From: Pseudanabaena mucicola str. Chao 1806
GTDB taxonomy: Bacteria > Cyanobacteriota > Cyanobacteriia > Pseudanabaenales > Pseudanabaenaceae
Direction of reading: 5' to 3'
Length of the DNA stretch: 64,000 nucleotides
Assembly (NCBI RefSeq): GCF_030323025.1
Contig: NZ_CP097329.1
Coordinates: forward strand, 4,202,001 to 4,266,000
Shown piece by piece: positions 8,017 to 16,934 of the stretch. The number at the start of each line of letters is the position of its first letter. Position 1 is the stretch's first letter. The position numbers and the translations under genes are program-made. The notes beneath the pieces were generated by a model. The model was not told the origin of the DNA. It saw only the letters and a program-made list of their open reading frames with translations, and did no database searches.

Positions 8017-9774
8017 CTACTTAGCAGTTTTTCTGTACATATTTTGGAGACTAAGCAAGCCTACTCCACCCGTAACTAGAAACACACCTAATAATTGAAT
8101 AAAATCTAGCTTGTCTCCCAAAATTGTAAATGCTAAAAATGTCGTAAATACGGGGCCGCTAGCACTAACAATCGAGGCTTGTGCTGCGCCCATGAGCTTT
8201 GTACCAAAACTAGTTAGTAAGTAACCACCTAAGGTTGTCAAGGCAACCAAAAAGCACATGAAGATCAGTACGCCATTTATGGAGATAGATGCTAAGTTGA
8301 AGGGCAAAGTCCCCAAACAGAGCAAGAGTATGATTGCAAAGTTAATAGATGTAAAAGAAACTGGATTTAGCTGTTTAAAACAAGTCTGTGAAGTAATAAT
8401 GTAGCCCGCAAAAGCAACACCTGAAGATATAGCTGCAATGATGCCCCATGTATCAGGCTTAATGCCACCTAAGACATTATTGGTTAGCATAATGCCTAAA
8501 TAGATAATGCCAATAACAAACCACCTCTCGTTACTAGGGCGATCGCCAAATAGAAACCAAGCTATCAGTACCGTAATAGTCGGGAATATAAAAAATAAAG
8601 TTACCGCAAGACTTGGCTTTAAAATTCCTAGAGCCAAGTAAATAAATGCAAAGGATGCAAATTGAAATAATGCACTAAAGACAACTCGCCAGAATAATGG
8701 ACGACGGTTGGGGATCAACAGTTGCTTAAAGTCACGTAACACATCAGCTCGAAATACAGTCTTAGCTACTAACCACATAATCGGCGTAGCAAAGAGCATT
8801 CGCAATAGCAGTAAAATAAACGAGTTAGGTACACTTGGCTTCATCAAGCCACCAAATTGAAAAAGCCCAAAAATATTTGAGTTAGAGAAAATAATTCTTA
8901 CCAAAATATTTTGTAACGATAAAACTAATGAAGCTCCTAAAACCAGAGTAAATCCCAACCACCAGTCATTAAGACGCTTGGTAGGTTGAGCAATGGATGG
9001 AGAAAGCTCAACATCCTCTAAGGAATGCGTCGGATCTCCCACATAGGGGCGAGTATCATTGTCATATTGCCGAAATTGAATGTTGTTCGCATTAAATTGG
9101 GGCATCTGAATTTGGCTATAATTGCCATTGCCATTCGGTCTAATCGATTCAGTACTGTTGCCATTAGCACTTATCGTCCCCATAAAATTTGGTGTACTCG
9201 TAAAATTTGAGATGGGCGTGTTTCCTCCTACACCAGAATAGCGATCTTCAGAAGATCGTCGTAAATATTCATCAATTCTTTCTACCAGAGCTGACAGCAT
9301 TAATTCACCTTGCTGACGTTGGGTATACATTCTCTGCATTTGATCATCAAGATCACGCTGATAAGTATCTACATCACGCTGTAGAGCTTGAAATGTAGTC
9401 CGAATCGCACTGTCAAGATTAAGCATTAGTTGCTCAAAATTTTGAGAATGTCCATTAAAAACTTGTGAATTAGTGACGATGACATCATTTTTGAGGTGAT
9501 AGGTGATCGCTTGAGCAAGTTGCTCGATCCATTGCTGTCGCTGAATTTCCTGTTGATTCATTCCCTGCTGAGCAACAGTTAATACCTCTAGCTCTTTTCG
9601 TTGAGACTGGAGACGGTGAATATCATCAGTTAAGGCATTCTTTTGGGCTTGTAAAATTAAAATCTCACGACTGAGCTTACCCAAGATATTTGCCCGCAGA
9701 TCTGACAAGTCCTTAGTGACTCCTGCGAGGGTCTGCTCGTAATTACTATTACTACGAATATTATTGCTCTCCAT
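8017..9774 (-). CDS. EamA/DMT-family transporter with long N-terminal coiled-coil extension
   Basis: A 585-residue protein. Residues from about 270 form a ten-helix drug/metabolite transporter with two EamA halves, the second ending in GAAQASIVSASGPVFTTFLA and GVFLVTGGVGLLSL. The first 190 residues are charged and coiled-coil-like (REILILQAQKNALTDDIHRL, QREL/QRDVDTYQRDLDDQMQRM), followed by an Asn-rich low-complexity linker (about 190-260). Ordinary EamA proteins are near 300 residues, so this is a fusion or added cytoplasmic domain. ATG 9774 is preferred over a GTG at 9786 because GAGG lies upstream at usable distance. Substrate unknown. Confidence 0.82.
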   Translation of the reverse strand: MESNNIRSNSNYEQTLAGVTKDLSDLRANILGKLSREILILQAQKNALTDDIHRLQSQRKELEVLTVAQQGMNQQEIQRQQWIEQLAQAITYHLKNDVIVTNSQVFNGHSQNFEQLMLNLDSAIRTTFQALQRDVDTYQRDLDDQMQRMYTQRQQGELMLSALVERIDEYLRRSSEDRYSGVGGNTPISNFTSTPNFMGTISANGNSTESIRPNGNGNYSQIQMPQFNANNIQFRQYDNDTRPYVGDPTHSLEDVELSPSIAQPTKRLNDWWLGFTLVLGASLVLSLQNILVRIIFSNSNIFGLFQFGGLMKPSVPNSFILLLLRMLFATPIMWLVAKTVFRADVLRDFKQLLIPNRRPLFWRVVFSALFQFASFAFIYLALGILKPSLAVTLFFIFPTITVLIAWFLFGDRPSNERWFVIGIIYLGIMLTNNVLGGIKPDTWGIIAAISSGVAFAGYIITSQTCFKQLNPVSFTSINFAIILLLCLGTLPFNLASISINGVLIFMCFLVALTTLGGYLLTSFGTKLMGAAQASIVSASGPVFTTFLAFTILGDKLDFIQLLGVFLVTGGVGLLSLQNMYRKTAK

Positions 9775-10000
9775 TGAAGAAATCACCTCGTGACAATGCC
9801 ATCTGGAATAACGGTAGGGGCTATGGTTGGCACTACTTTTTTGCTTGTTTGAGTTGCTTGACTTTGGTTGGGTCTAGTTTGCGAACTTTATAACACTAAT
9901 TTGAGCATCTGTCATATTTTGTTTGTTTATTTAAAAAAGATGGATCAAGAAACAAATTTTTGTGGCAATGCTTTACCGCACCAAAAAAATCAGATTATTG

Positions 10001-11188
10001 CTAGCCTCTAGCAGTACAAATTTCCCTTGAGGCTGCCCATTGACTAATATCTTGACGATTGATGGCTGCTGCCATGAGGTCAGGGAAAAGATCTGGGGTG
10101 CAGGCAAAGGAAGGCACACCAAAACTGGCGATCGCGGCGGTATTATTGTGGTCATAGGAAGGTGCACCATCGTCATTTAGTGCTAACAGGGTAATAAACT
10201 GCACCCCCGAAGCGACTAAAGTAGCTATTCGTTTTAACATTTCCTGATTATTGCCGCCCTCATAGAGATCGCTAATCAATACAAAAATTGTTTCGTGGGG
10301 CTGACGTACTAAACCTTGGCAATAGGCGATCGCTTGATTAATATCTGTTCCTCCTCCCAATTGTGTACCAAAAAGAACTTCTACTGGATCTTGGAGTATT
10401 TCTGTTAAATCAACCACAGTCGTATCAAATACAACCATACTCATTTTGACCGCAGTTAAAGTAGCTAAGACTGCACTAAAAATTCCTGCATAGACGACGG
10501 AGGTTGCCATCGAACCACTTTGATCGACACAAAGAATAATATCTCGGAGGGATGAGCGCTTACGTCCATAGCCGATGCGTATTTCAGGAATAACAGTGCG
10601 ATATTCAGGCTGATAGTTTTTGAGATTGGCACGAATGGTACGAGGCCAGTCAATTTCATCATGGCGTGGACGACGATTGCGGTTAGCACGATTGAGACTT
10701 CCTAATACAGCTTGCCTTGTGGGATTTTCTAATTTCCGTTGTAGTTCCTCGACCACTTGCCTTACGACTATTCTTGCAGTCTCTTTGGTTTTACTAGGCA
10801 TAATGCCACTGAGGGATATAAGATTAGAGACGAGATGAACATCTGGCTCGATCGCTTCAAGCATTTCGGGTTCCAATAGCATTCTCTGCAAGTTCAATCT
10901 TTCAAGTGCATCCTGCTGCATAATCCGCACCACAGAAGTAGGAAAGAATGTGCGAATATCCCCTAGCCATCGCGCCACTTTAGGCGATGAACTACCTAAT
11001 CCTCCTTTACGATCCTGTGAGCTATCAGCACTTTCATCGTTACCATATAAGGCAGCTAATGCTCCATCTATAGATAAGTCGCGATCACTCAAACCACTGC
11101 CACCAATTCCATCGGCTGCACCTCCACCGAGAATTAGTCGCCATCGGCGTAGGCGGTCGGTAGCGATTTGTTGGTCTCTAACTAACAT
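10001..11188 (-). CDS. VWA domain protein with intact MIDAS metal site
   Basis: A 395-residue protein. The C-terminal half is a von Willebrand A domain with MIDAS residues D222-x-S224-x-S226 in DQSGSM, T281 in GGGTD, and an Asp in ISDLYEGG (about 308), so metal-dependent ligand binding should be intact. The N-terminal half is basic and helical, with a Gly/Ser-rich stretch at 20-70. No signal peptide, so cytoplasmic, as for CoxE-like VWA proteins that act with MoxR AAA+ ATPases. No MoxR gene lies in the window; the upstream side is only repeats. Last residues are unremarkable. Confidence 0.8.
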   Translation of the reverse strand: MLVRDQQIATDRLRRWRLILGGGAADGIGGSGLSDRDLSIDGALAALYGNDESADSSQDRKGGLGSSSPKVARWLGDIRTFFPTSVVRIMQQDALERLNLQRMLLEPEMLEAIEPDVHLVSNLISLSGIMPSKTKETARIVVRQVVEELQRKLENPTRQAVLGSLNRANRNRRPRHDEIDWPRTIRANLKNYQPEYRTVIPEIRIGYGRKRSSLRDIILCVDQSGSMATSVVYAGIFSAVLATLTAVKMSMVVFDTTVVDLTEILQDPVEVLFGTQLGGGTDINQAIAYCQGLVRQPHETIFVLISDLYEGGNNQEMLKRIATLVASGVQFITLLALNDDGAPSYDHNNTAAIASFGVPSFACTPDLFPDLMAAAINRQDISQWAASREICTARG

Positions 11189-11370
11189 TTACTTACCCCA
11201 CTAATTTTGGGTTTATAATCCAAGTGTAAGGATAAACATTGGAAAGAACTACCCATACTTAATATTCTTCAATATGCCAGCTTGAAAGTTGATTTTGTTA
11301 ATGCTCATTCATCTCATGTTGCATTGTTTGCAGAAATGAAAGCCTATTTAGCAAATATAGTTGTTTTGAA

Positions 11371-11633
11371 TAACTTAGGACTTACGCAATAGCCATGTAA
11401 TAAGTAGCTCAACTTAATTAAAACCCAAACCAGAATTTTGTTCCGCCCGCAACGCGGGCGGAACAAAATTCTCGATTTTTCAGTTTACTTATGTCTAGCT
11501 ACTTAAATTACGGGCTAAAAGCTTAAACCCTTTGAAACGAGTCGATCATAGAGTTTTCTTAGTCTGCTTTAGCTGACTTTAGCTTTCAGCCAAGAACTTA
11601 AGTTATCGGTTATTTTGCGTAAGTCCTATAACT
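11371..11633. mobile_element. Non-autonomous element with 14-bp terminal inverted repeats and 5-bp target duplication
   Basis: Terminal repeats TAGGACTTACGCAA (11376-11389) and TTGCGTAAGTCCTA (11615-11628) are perfect. Both are flanked by TAACT (11371-11375 and 11629-11633), a likely target-site duplication. No transposase frame is inside; the interior includes a family B element (11401-11505). Total about 253 bp. Confidence 0.65.
11401..11505 (-). repeat. MITE-like family B, copy 1 (inverted)
   Basis: A 105-bp element bounded by TAAGTAGCT and AGCTACTTA, with a GC-rich central palindrome (GTTCCGCCCGC / GCGGGCGGAAC). The whole element folds as one long imperfect hairpin. Opposite orientation to copies 2-4 at 11799, 20307 and 45031. 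Confidence 0.75.
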
Positions 11634-11642
11634 TTTAGAGGA

Positions 11643-11693
11643 ACTTCGACTTCGCTCATCTCTCGGTATATGCTAACTGAGCGAAGTCGAAGT
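11643..11693. repeat. Palindromic repeat with CTTCGACTTCGCTCA arms
   Basis: 16-bp perfect arms (11643-11658 and 11678-11693). A second element with the same arm core, but a longer stem, is at 45274-45325. Confidence 0.65.
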
Positions 11694-11707
11694 AGTAGTT
11701 TTTATTT

Positions 11708-11761
11708 GGGTAATCATGCAATGTAATTGTGTTGCGGGCGCTTCGTGCCCGCAACACAATT
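11708..11761. repeat. Repeat with GC-rich hairpin
   Basis: The 24-nt head at 11708-11731 matches 25428-25451 at 23 positions. It is followed by a 15-bp stem (AATTGTGTTGCGGGC) with loop around CTTCG, whereas the second copy carries a different palindrome after the head. Confidence 0.55.
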
Positions 11762-11798
11762 GCTAAAAAATTACTTTTCAGCACTACCGTGATTTGAT

Positions 11799-11902
11799 TA
11801 AGTAGCTAGACATAAGTAAACTAAAAACCGAGAATTTTGTTCCGCCCGCGTAGCGGGCGGAACAAAATCTGGTTTTTAGTTTTAATTAAGTTGAGCTACT
11901 TA
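11799..11902 (+). repeat. MITE-like family B, copy 2
   Basis: 104 bp bounded by TAAGTAGCT and AGCTACTTA with the same central GTTCCGCCCGC palindrome as copies 1, 3 and 4. It ends 17 bases before the photolyase start codon, so the photolyase leader and part of its promoter must lie in or next to it. Confidence 0.8.
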
Positions 11903-11919
11903 TAAGTTTGTAGATATTT

Positions 11920-13368
11920 ATGCGTGAAATAGCTAGTGATTCAATAGCCCCGATCGCTTTAGTCTGGCATCGGCGTGATTTGCGAATAGATGATAATCCT
12001 GCTTTGAGCGAGGCGATCACACAGGTTGGGGATCAGGGCAAAGTGTTGGGGCTGTTTATTTTTGATCCTGATATTCTCGATGATGGCGTAAACGAAGGCA
12101 GCAAGGTTGACTTTATGCTCGGTTGTTTGCGCGAGTTGCAAACTAACTATCGACGTTTGGGCAGTGAATTGCTATTGAAATATGGTCAGCCTGTGCAATC
12201 AATTCGTGAACTAGTGAAAGCAGTTAATGCGAGTCATGTTTTTTTTAATCAGGATGTTGAACCATTTGCGATTAAGCGTGATTGCCAAGTAAATGAGGCT
12301 TTGCAAGAATTAGGCGTAAAGGTTCAGAGCTTTGTGGATATTGGTTTGATTGCTCCCGATGCGATCGCTACCCAGTCAGGAGAACCTTATAAGGTCTATA
12401 CTCCCTTTTGGCGCAATTGGCAAAGTAAACCAAAGCCGCAACCCTTCGTCTCTCCTAAAAAATTGACTGGTTTAGCCAGTTATGAAGATTTACCCGTGAT
12501 TCCTTTGCCAAGACTGCGGGAGCTTAAATTTATCAATGACATCACCCTCCCTAAAGTAGGTGAATCCGCAGCTTTAGAACTGTTAGAAACCTTTTGTGAT
12601 GGTCATGGAATTTTACGTTATCAAACGGAACGCGATTTTCCTGCCCATGCAGGGACATCGACACTGAGTCCCCATTTGCGCTTTGGGACAGTGGGCATTA
12701 GAAGAGTGTGGGAAAAAGCGATCGCATCTGAGCAACTAGTGCGTAGTGAAGAGGAAGCAGCAGGGATTACCACATGGAAGCAAGAACTCGCATGGCGAGA
12801 ATTCTATCAGCATGTTCTCTTTCATTTCCCTGAACTAGAAACAGGAGCCTATCGTTCGCAGATGCGTAATTTCCCTTGGGATGATGACGAAGAGAAATTT
12901 ACTGCATGGTGTGAAGGTCGCACGGGTTATCCGATTGTTGATGGGGCAATGCGACAGCTTAATCAAACAGGCTGGATGCATAACCGTTGTCGGATGATTG
13001 TTGCTAGTTTTTTAACTAAAGATTTAATTATTAATTGGCAATGGGGCGAACGCTATTTCATGCAGAAATTGCTAGATGGTGACTTAGCGGCAAATAATGG
13101 CGGTTGGCAATGGAGTGCTTCTAGTGGGATGGATCCTAAGCCTTTACGGATTTTCAATCCCGCATCACAAGCCCGCAAGTATGATCCAGAAGGTGAATAT
13201 ATTTTACGTTGGTTGCCCGAATTGCAAGGATTGACTACCGCAGAGTTGCTAAGTGGTAATATTCCGCCCCATCAATGTAAAAAGCGCGATTATCCATTAC
13301 CAATTGTTGATCACAATATGCAGCAGCAAAAATTTAAGAAGCTCTATCAGGATTGTAAAACTAGCTAA
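11920..13368 (+). CDS. phr: Deoxyribodipyrimidine photolyase
   Basis: Light-driven repair of cyclobutane pyrimidine dimers with FADH and an antenna cofactor. The 482-residue length is typical for class I photolyase. The N-terminal antenna domain begins LVWHRRDLRIDDNPAL. The FAD-binding C-terminal domain shows WKQELAWREFYQHV, GYPIVDGAMRQLNQTGWMHN and NNGGWQWSASSGMDPKP, with the conserved W and N residues. Many cyanobacterial class I enzymes use an 8-HDF antenna; that is family knowledge, not seen here. The gene is monocistronic with a terminator after it, and its upstream region is filled with transposable repeats. Confidence 0.93.
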   Translation: MREIASDSIAPIALVWHRRDLRIDDNPALSEAITQVGDQGKVLGLFIFDPDILDDGVNEGSKVDFMLGCLRELQTNYRRLGSELLLKYGQPVQSIRELVKAVNASHVFFNQDVEPFAIKRDCQVNEALQELGVKVQSFVDIGLIAPDAIATQSGEPYKVYTPFWRNWQSKPKPQPFVSPKKLTGLASYEDLPVIPLPRLRELKFINDITLPKVGESAALELLETFCDGHGILRYQTERDFPAHAGTSTLSPHLRFGTVGIRRVWEKAIASEQLVRSEEEAAGITTWKQELAWREFYQHVLFHFPELETGAYRSQMRNFPWDDDEEKFTAWCEGRTGYPIVDGAMRQLNQTGWMHNRCRMIVASFLTKDLIINWQWGERYFMQKLLDGDLAANNGGWQWSASSGMDPKPLRIFNPASQARKYDPEGEYILRWLPELQGLTTAELLSGNIPPHQCKKRDYPLPIVDHNMQQQKFKKLYQDCKTS

Positions 13369-13370
13369 GA

Positions 13371-13394
13371 AGAAAGCCCCCTAGATGGCTTTCT
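13371..13394. terminator. Short bidirectional terminator
   Basis: AGAAAGCC / GGCTTTCT stem with an 8-nt loop and a T-rich side, between convergent phr and argB. Confidence 0.6.
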
Positions 13395-13401
13395 CCTTAA
13401 T

Positions 13402-14271
13402 TTAGAGAGAAGTTTCAGAAGCAACGATCATTGAACCAACGCCACTATTGGTAAATATTTCTAGCAATAGAGAATGGGGTACTCGCCCATCAACGATATG
13501 TGCAGCTTTGACACCCTGTGCAAGTGATCGCACACAGCATTGAACCTTAGGAATCATGCCACCACTGACGATATTTTCATTCATCAGTTCTCTAGCTTTG
13601 CTGATCGTCAAACTGCGATAGAGCGTACTGGGATCTTTGTAATTGTGGAGGATACCTGCAATATCGGTGAGAAGAATCAATTTCTCGGCTCCCAATGCGG
13701 CTGCAAGTTCGCCAGCGACGGTATCTGCATTGATGTTGTAGGGCTGACCTGTTTCGTCGGTTGCGACACTAGATACAACGGGAATATGTCCAGCTTCGAG
13801 TAGGGTTGACAGCAAACCGATATTAATACCGCTGACTTCACCCACAAAGCCGATCGCATCATTGCCTTGGGGACGCGCACGGATCAAATTGCCATCCTTA
13901 CCGCATAGCCCGACACCAGACCCCCCCGCAAGGTTAATCATCTCTACAATTTGCTTGTTGACACGACCAACTAGCACCATTTCTACTACTTCCATCGTAG
14001 CGGCATCAGTAACCCGCAAACCATTGATAAACTGTGGCTCAATGTTCAGTTTGGTAAGCCATGTATTGATTTCAGGACCACCACCATGTACTAAGACTGG
14101 GCGCAATCCCATAAATGACATCGTGACGACATCGCGGATCACGTCCTGCCGAAGATTTTCTTCTTTCATTGCCGCGCCACCATATTTGACGACAATGGTA
14201 CGCCCCGCAAATTGCTGCATATAGGGCAAAGCTTCACTTAGAACCTGAACGCGATCGCTGTCTGTTAGCAT
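13402..14271 (-). CDS. argB: Acetylglutamate kinase
   Basis: Second step of arginine synthesis: ATP phosphorylates N-acetylglutamate. The 289-residue length fits the amino-acid kinase family. Visible motifs are VVKYGGAAM (28-36), [10 protein letters not shown] (60-69), NGLRVTD and the ATP-binding [16 protein letters not shown]. Cyanobacterial enzymes of this type are arginine-inhibited and relieved by PII binding; the N-terminal helix needed for the arginine-sensitive hexamer appears present ([16 protein letters not shown]). Monocistronic. Confidence 0.95.
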   Translation of the reverse strand: MLTDSDRVQVLSEALPYMQQFAGRTIVVKYGGAAMKEENLRQDVIRDVVTMSFMGLRPVLVHGGGPEINTWLTKLNIEPQFINGLRVTDAATMEVVEMVLVGRVNKQIVEMINLAGGSGVGLCGKDGNLIRARPQGNDAIGFVGEVSGINIGLLSTLLEAGHIPVVSSVATDETGQPYNINADTVAGELAAALGAEKLILLTDIAGILHNYKDPSTLYRSLTISKARELMNENIVSGGMIPKVQCCVRSLAQGVKAAHIVDGRVPHSLLLEIFTNSGVGSMIVASETSL

Positions 14272-14608
14272 TTAACGCCTCGACTACTCTTAAATAAATA
14301 CTTTTATAAACCTTACAACCTCAAATACACCAATAGATAAGCGATTTAGGTTAGATATTGTTATTTGATGACTTTTACGATTATCTATTCTTATAGAGCG
14401 TTTTCCAACTTAAGGCTTTGATAAACGCTTTGTAAGACGTAATTTTGGCGATTTTGAAGATTAAGATTTCTTTGCTGCAAGTTTTTATGATTTTTCGAGA
14501 CGTTGAAGCGGTGATTTAGATTATAGCTAACAAATTTTTTTGTATTCATACTTAATTCATGCTTGATAGTACTGTCAAATTTGAATAATTCTTTGGCTAC
14601 GCAGAAAT
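14272..14608. other. Intergenic gap, nothing recognised
   Basis: 337 bases upstream of argB and downstream of folK. AT-rich, no long inverted repeat, no RNA gene and no coding pattern seen. It should hold the argB promoter. Confidence 0.4.
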
Positions 14609-15151
14609 TTACAGAGTACAGTGCTTTAAGACCTTGTTATCAATAGCTATGGGATGACTCAAATCTAAATCAGGGGGGTTTTGGGCGAGATCGACGATCG
14701 CTAAACCAGTGCTAGGATGAATCCAATCGGCGGCAATTTCGGATAGAGGTAACAGGACAAAGGCGCGATCGCTCATTCGGGGATGCGGTAATACTAATTC
14801 GGGCGATGCAATTTGGCGGTCACCATATAGCAATAAATCAAGATCGAGAGTTCTGGCTCCCCACCGTTCGCGGCGTTCACGCCCAAAAATTTGCTCTATA
14901 TAAAATAAAGCGCGTAATAACTGCAATGGATTGAGAATAGTTTGTAAAATTGCACAACCATTGATGTAGTCAGGCTGGGGTGCAGAATTTGGTAAGGTAA
15001 TTGCCTTGGTGCGATACCAACGCGAAACTCTAATTACCTCTATTTCAGGGTGATTAGCGAGTCGGGCGATCGCTGATTGGACAATTTTTTCGGAGTCCCC
15101 GATTTCACTGCTCAGGTTACTACCGAGGGCGATCGCACAAAGCTCTGTCAT
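14609..15151 (-). CDS. folK: 2-amino-4-hydroxy-6-hydroxymethyldihydropteridine pyrophosphokinase
   Basis: HPPK, which transfers pyrophosphate from ATP to the pterin in folate synthesis. The 180-residue length is typical. ALGSNL (8-13) and the signature RWGARTLDLDLLLYGD, with the paired Asp residues that bind Mg, are intact, followed by LPHPRMSDRAFVLLPL. Cytoplasmic and apparently monocistronic. Confidence 0.94.
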   Translation of the reverse strand: MTELCAIALGSNLSSEIGDSEKIVQSAIARLANHPEIEVIRVSRWYRTKAITLPNSAPQPDYINGCAILQTILNPLQLLRALFYIEQIFGRERRERWGARTLDLDLLLYGDRQIASPELVLPHPRMSDRAFVLLPLSEIAADWIHPSTGLAIVDLAQNPPDLDLSHPIAIDNKVLKHCTL

Positions 15152-15227
15152 GAAGTTTTATCTAGTTAAACCCAATTAAAAGTTAAAGACGCTGCTATAG
15201 CAGACCTATATCATCTATAGATTTTTG

Positions 15228-15270
15228 GATGTGTGGAAGCGCAACACGAAGGGTTGCGCTTCCACACATC
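15228..15270. repeat. Intergenic palindrome with 18-bp stem
   Basis: Perfect arms 15228-15245 and 15253-15270 (core GTGTGGAAGCGCAAC), 7-nt loop. A weaker related hairpin with a TGGAAGC arm is at 43422-43452. Confidence 0.55.
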
Positions 15271-15396
15271 ATTTAGGATTGCTATATGTAACGCCTTTGT
15301 TGAATTATACTGTGGAAGGTATATAGGCATATTGGTTAGAGTTTTTAAGCAGAGCATTCCCCTGTAGGGGTAGAGCATTTGCGCCAAGGTTAGTAA

Positions 15397-15751
15397 ATTA
15401 TCTCGGAAATCTTGACAAGTCAATTGGACGAGATGTGGTCATTTGTGGAGAGTAAAAAGTACAAGAAATGGATTCGGTTAGCCATTGATGCAGACACTCA
15501 TGAAATAGTTGGAGCATAGATTGGCGATATCTGCTGTTTATCGTCAATGTGCCGTATGTTATACGGACTTTTGGGAAGCCTACTCAGAAGTGTTGCCAAG
15601 GAAACAACACAAAGCTGTTGGCAAGGAAACAGGCAAGACTAACTTTGTTGAGAGAGTTAACAATACCTTCCGTCAAAGAATTGGAAGATTAGGAAGGAAT
15701 ACATTATCTTTTTCCAAGAAGTTGTTGAATCATATTGGCGCTATTTGATAC
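15397..15751 (+). pseudogene. IS1-family transposase remnant (InsB part)
   Basis: The frame from 15397 reads LTSQLDEMWSFVESKKYKK and IRLAIDADTHEIVG, then hits a TAG at 15514. After a lost stretch of about 15 codons and a frame change the sequence resumes as AVYRQCAVCYTDFWEAYSEV, GKETGKTNFVERVNNTFRQR and FSKKLLNHIGAI. These are the DDE catalytic region and C terminus of IS1 transposase. The N-terminal zinc-ribbon portion is missing. Non-functional. Confidence 0.85.
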
Positions 15752-15909
15752 TTCATGCACATTACAAATCCTTAATTACAGCCTAACCATTACTTTGCAT
15801 CACTACCTTGTTTCCCAACTCCACAGCTAAAAGCCCCAAAGATAGCAGCTAATCGCTAAAAGCCCTTTCTCCAAAGCTAACAGCTAACAGCCCATTACAA
15901 AAAACTATC

Positions 15910-16158
15910 ATGTTCAAAAGATCTACATTCTTCGGAACCATCATTAGTATTAGCTTTCTATTTGGAGTCATCTCTGTGGCGATCGCTTCAGAAAAAATGC
16001 TTGATAATCGCAATATGCAAATTGGGACTGATAAACCTATGCAGTTTAAGGTAATCGATCAACCCCTAATCAATAAAATTCTTGTCACTGTCGGTGGCAT
16101 GAGTTTAATCGGTGCAGAGCTTTGGTGGTTTCTTGTCAGTAAGCCTAAGTCTAAATAG
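15910..16158 (+). CDS. Small hypothetical protein with two hydrophobic segments
   Basis: 82 residues. A signal or anchor segment lies at about 7-27 (SFLFGVISVAIAS) and a second helix at about 55-76 (KILVTVGGMSLIGAELWWFL), ending in a short basic tail KPKSK. It may sit as a small two-span membrane protein or as a processed lumenal protein with a C-terminal anchor. It lies isolated between two IS1 remnants. No domain recognised. The clean architecture suggests a real gene. Confidence 0.55.
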   Translation: MFKRSTFFGTIISISFLFGVISVAIASEKMLDNRNMQIGTDKPMQFKVIDQPLINKILVTVGGMSLIGAELWWFLVSKPKSK

Positions 16159-16218
16159 ATTATCAAACGCGGCAACATTCTACACAGCATCGGCGGTGTG
16201 TCACATTTATTGTAACGT

Positions 16219-16723
16219 TCAGTGAGGTTGAAACGAAAACTCATATTTGTTGATAAATAGACCAATGACAATATCATGCATCACAATGGATTTAGAAAAG
16301 TGGTAGTCCCAAACAAGTAAGGATGAGTTGTAGTGATGAATAAAGAACCAGATAGCAGCAATGTGATTTTCTAGTTTTTAGAGAAATTACCAACAAACGA
16401 CCACATCTCATCACACTGAATCGTTAGTCTTCCTTTTTTTTAGGGGATACATTCACTTGTCGAGGAATTGACTCGTACTTGCGATTGACATAATCCAGTA
16501 ACCAAGTTTCAGATACGTCACAAACTCAGGCAATACCTGCAAGAGGAATTTCCGCAAATAAGTGGTTGTCAATCAAAGCTTTCGTTTTTTCAGAGATTAT
16601 TTTTTGCCGTGGTGCTTCAACAAACTGGCGACCACAAGCTTTACAATTAAGATTTTGATTCCCATTATGAATAAAACCATTTTTGACCACATCTTTTGAT
16701 TCACAGTTGGGACAATTTGGCAT
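16219..16723 (-). pseudogene. IS1-family transposase remnant (InsA plus deleted InsB)
   Basis: Starts MPNCPNCESKDVVKNG, the zinc-ribbon N terminus with CPxC and CKACG, then PLAGIA followed by an in-frame TGA. It continues as SETWLLDYVNRKYESIPRQV and, after a shift, CDEMWSFVGN. Most of the catalytic core is deleted, and the sequence rejoins at FSKKLENHIAAIWFFIHHYN-like coding that needs a one-base correction in an A run. Distinct from the plus-strand remnant, so the two represent separate insertions or an inverted pair. Confidence 0.85.
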
Positions 16724-16763
16724 TGATAATTAAGTGTCTAAGAGGTCTTTTATTATTTTATCT

Positions 16764-16890
16764 TTATATCTGGTGGACTACCAGTTCGTATTCCCTAGTC
16801 AAGCGACGAAAACGAGAAAATCAAGCAAAAGTACGTTCAACGCCCCAACTCTTCTTTTGGACAACAAAACCCTTTTGCCCCACAGAAAGA
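16764..16890 (-). pseudogene. IS5-type transposase C-terminal remnant
   Basis: One frame reads GQKGFVVQKKSWGVERTFA, a TGA where the family has Trp, then FSRFRRLTREYELVV. This is the DDE C-terminal signature (W-x-V-E-R-T-F-A-W...R-R-L) of IS5-family transposases. The rest of the element is gone. It abuts the IS1 remnant. Confidence 0.75.
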
Positions 16891-16934
16891 ATTATTTGTG
16901 TGGCTATTAGACTAATTCAGATTGAATTCATATC

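Noticed and set aside
9787-9905. Short frame on the minus strand reading NQSQATQTSKKVVPTIAPTV upstream of the EamA gene
   Set aside because: Only about 33 codons, no usable start codon, and a stop immediately before it; looks like a chance frame.
11205-11919. Possible CRISPR array in the repeat-rich gap
   Set aside because: The repeats are inverted and of different families, with no regular spacing and no cas genes.
15211-15423. 70-residue minus-strand frame after folK
   Set aside because: Spans a hairpin repeat and runs into the IS1 remnant on the other strand; no coding character.
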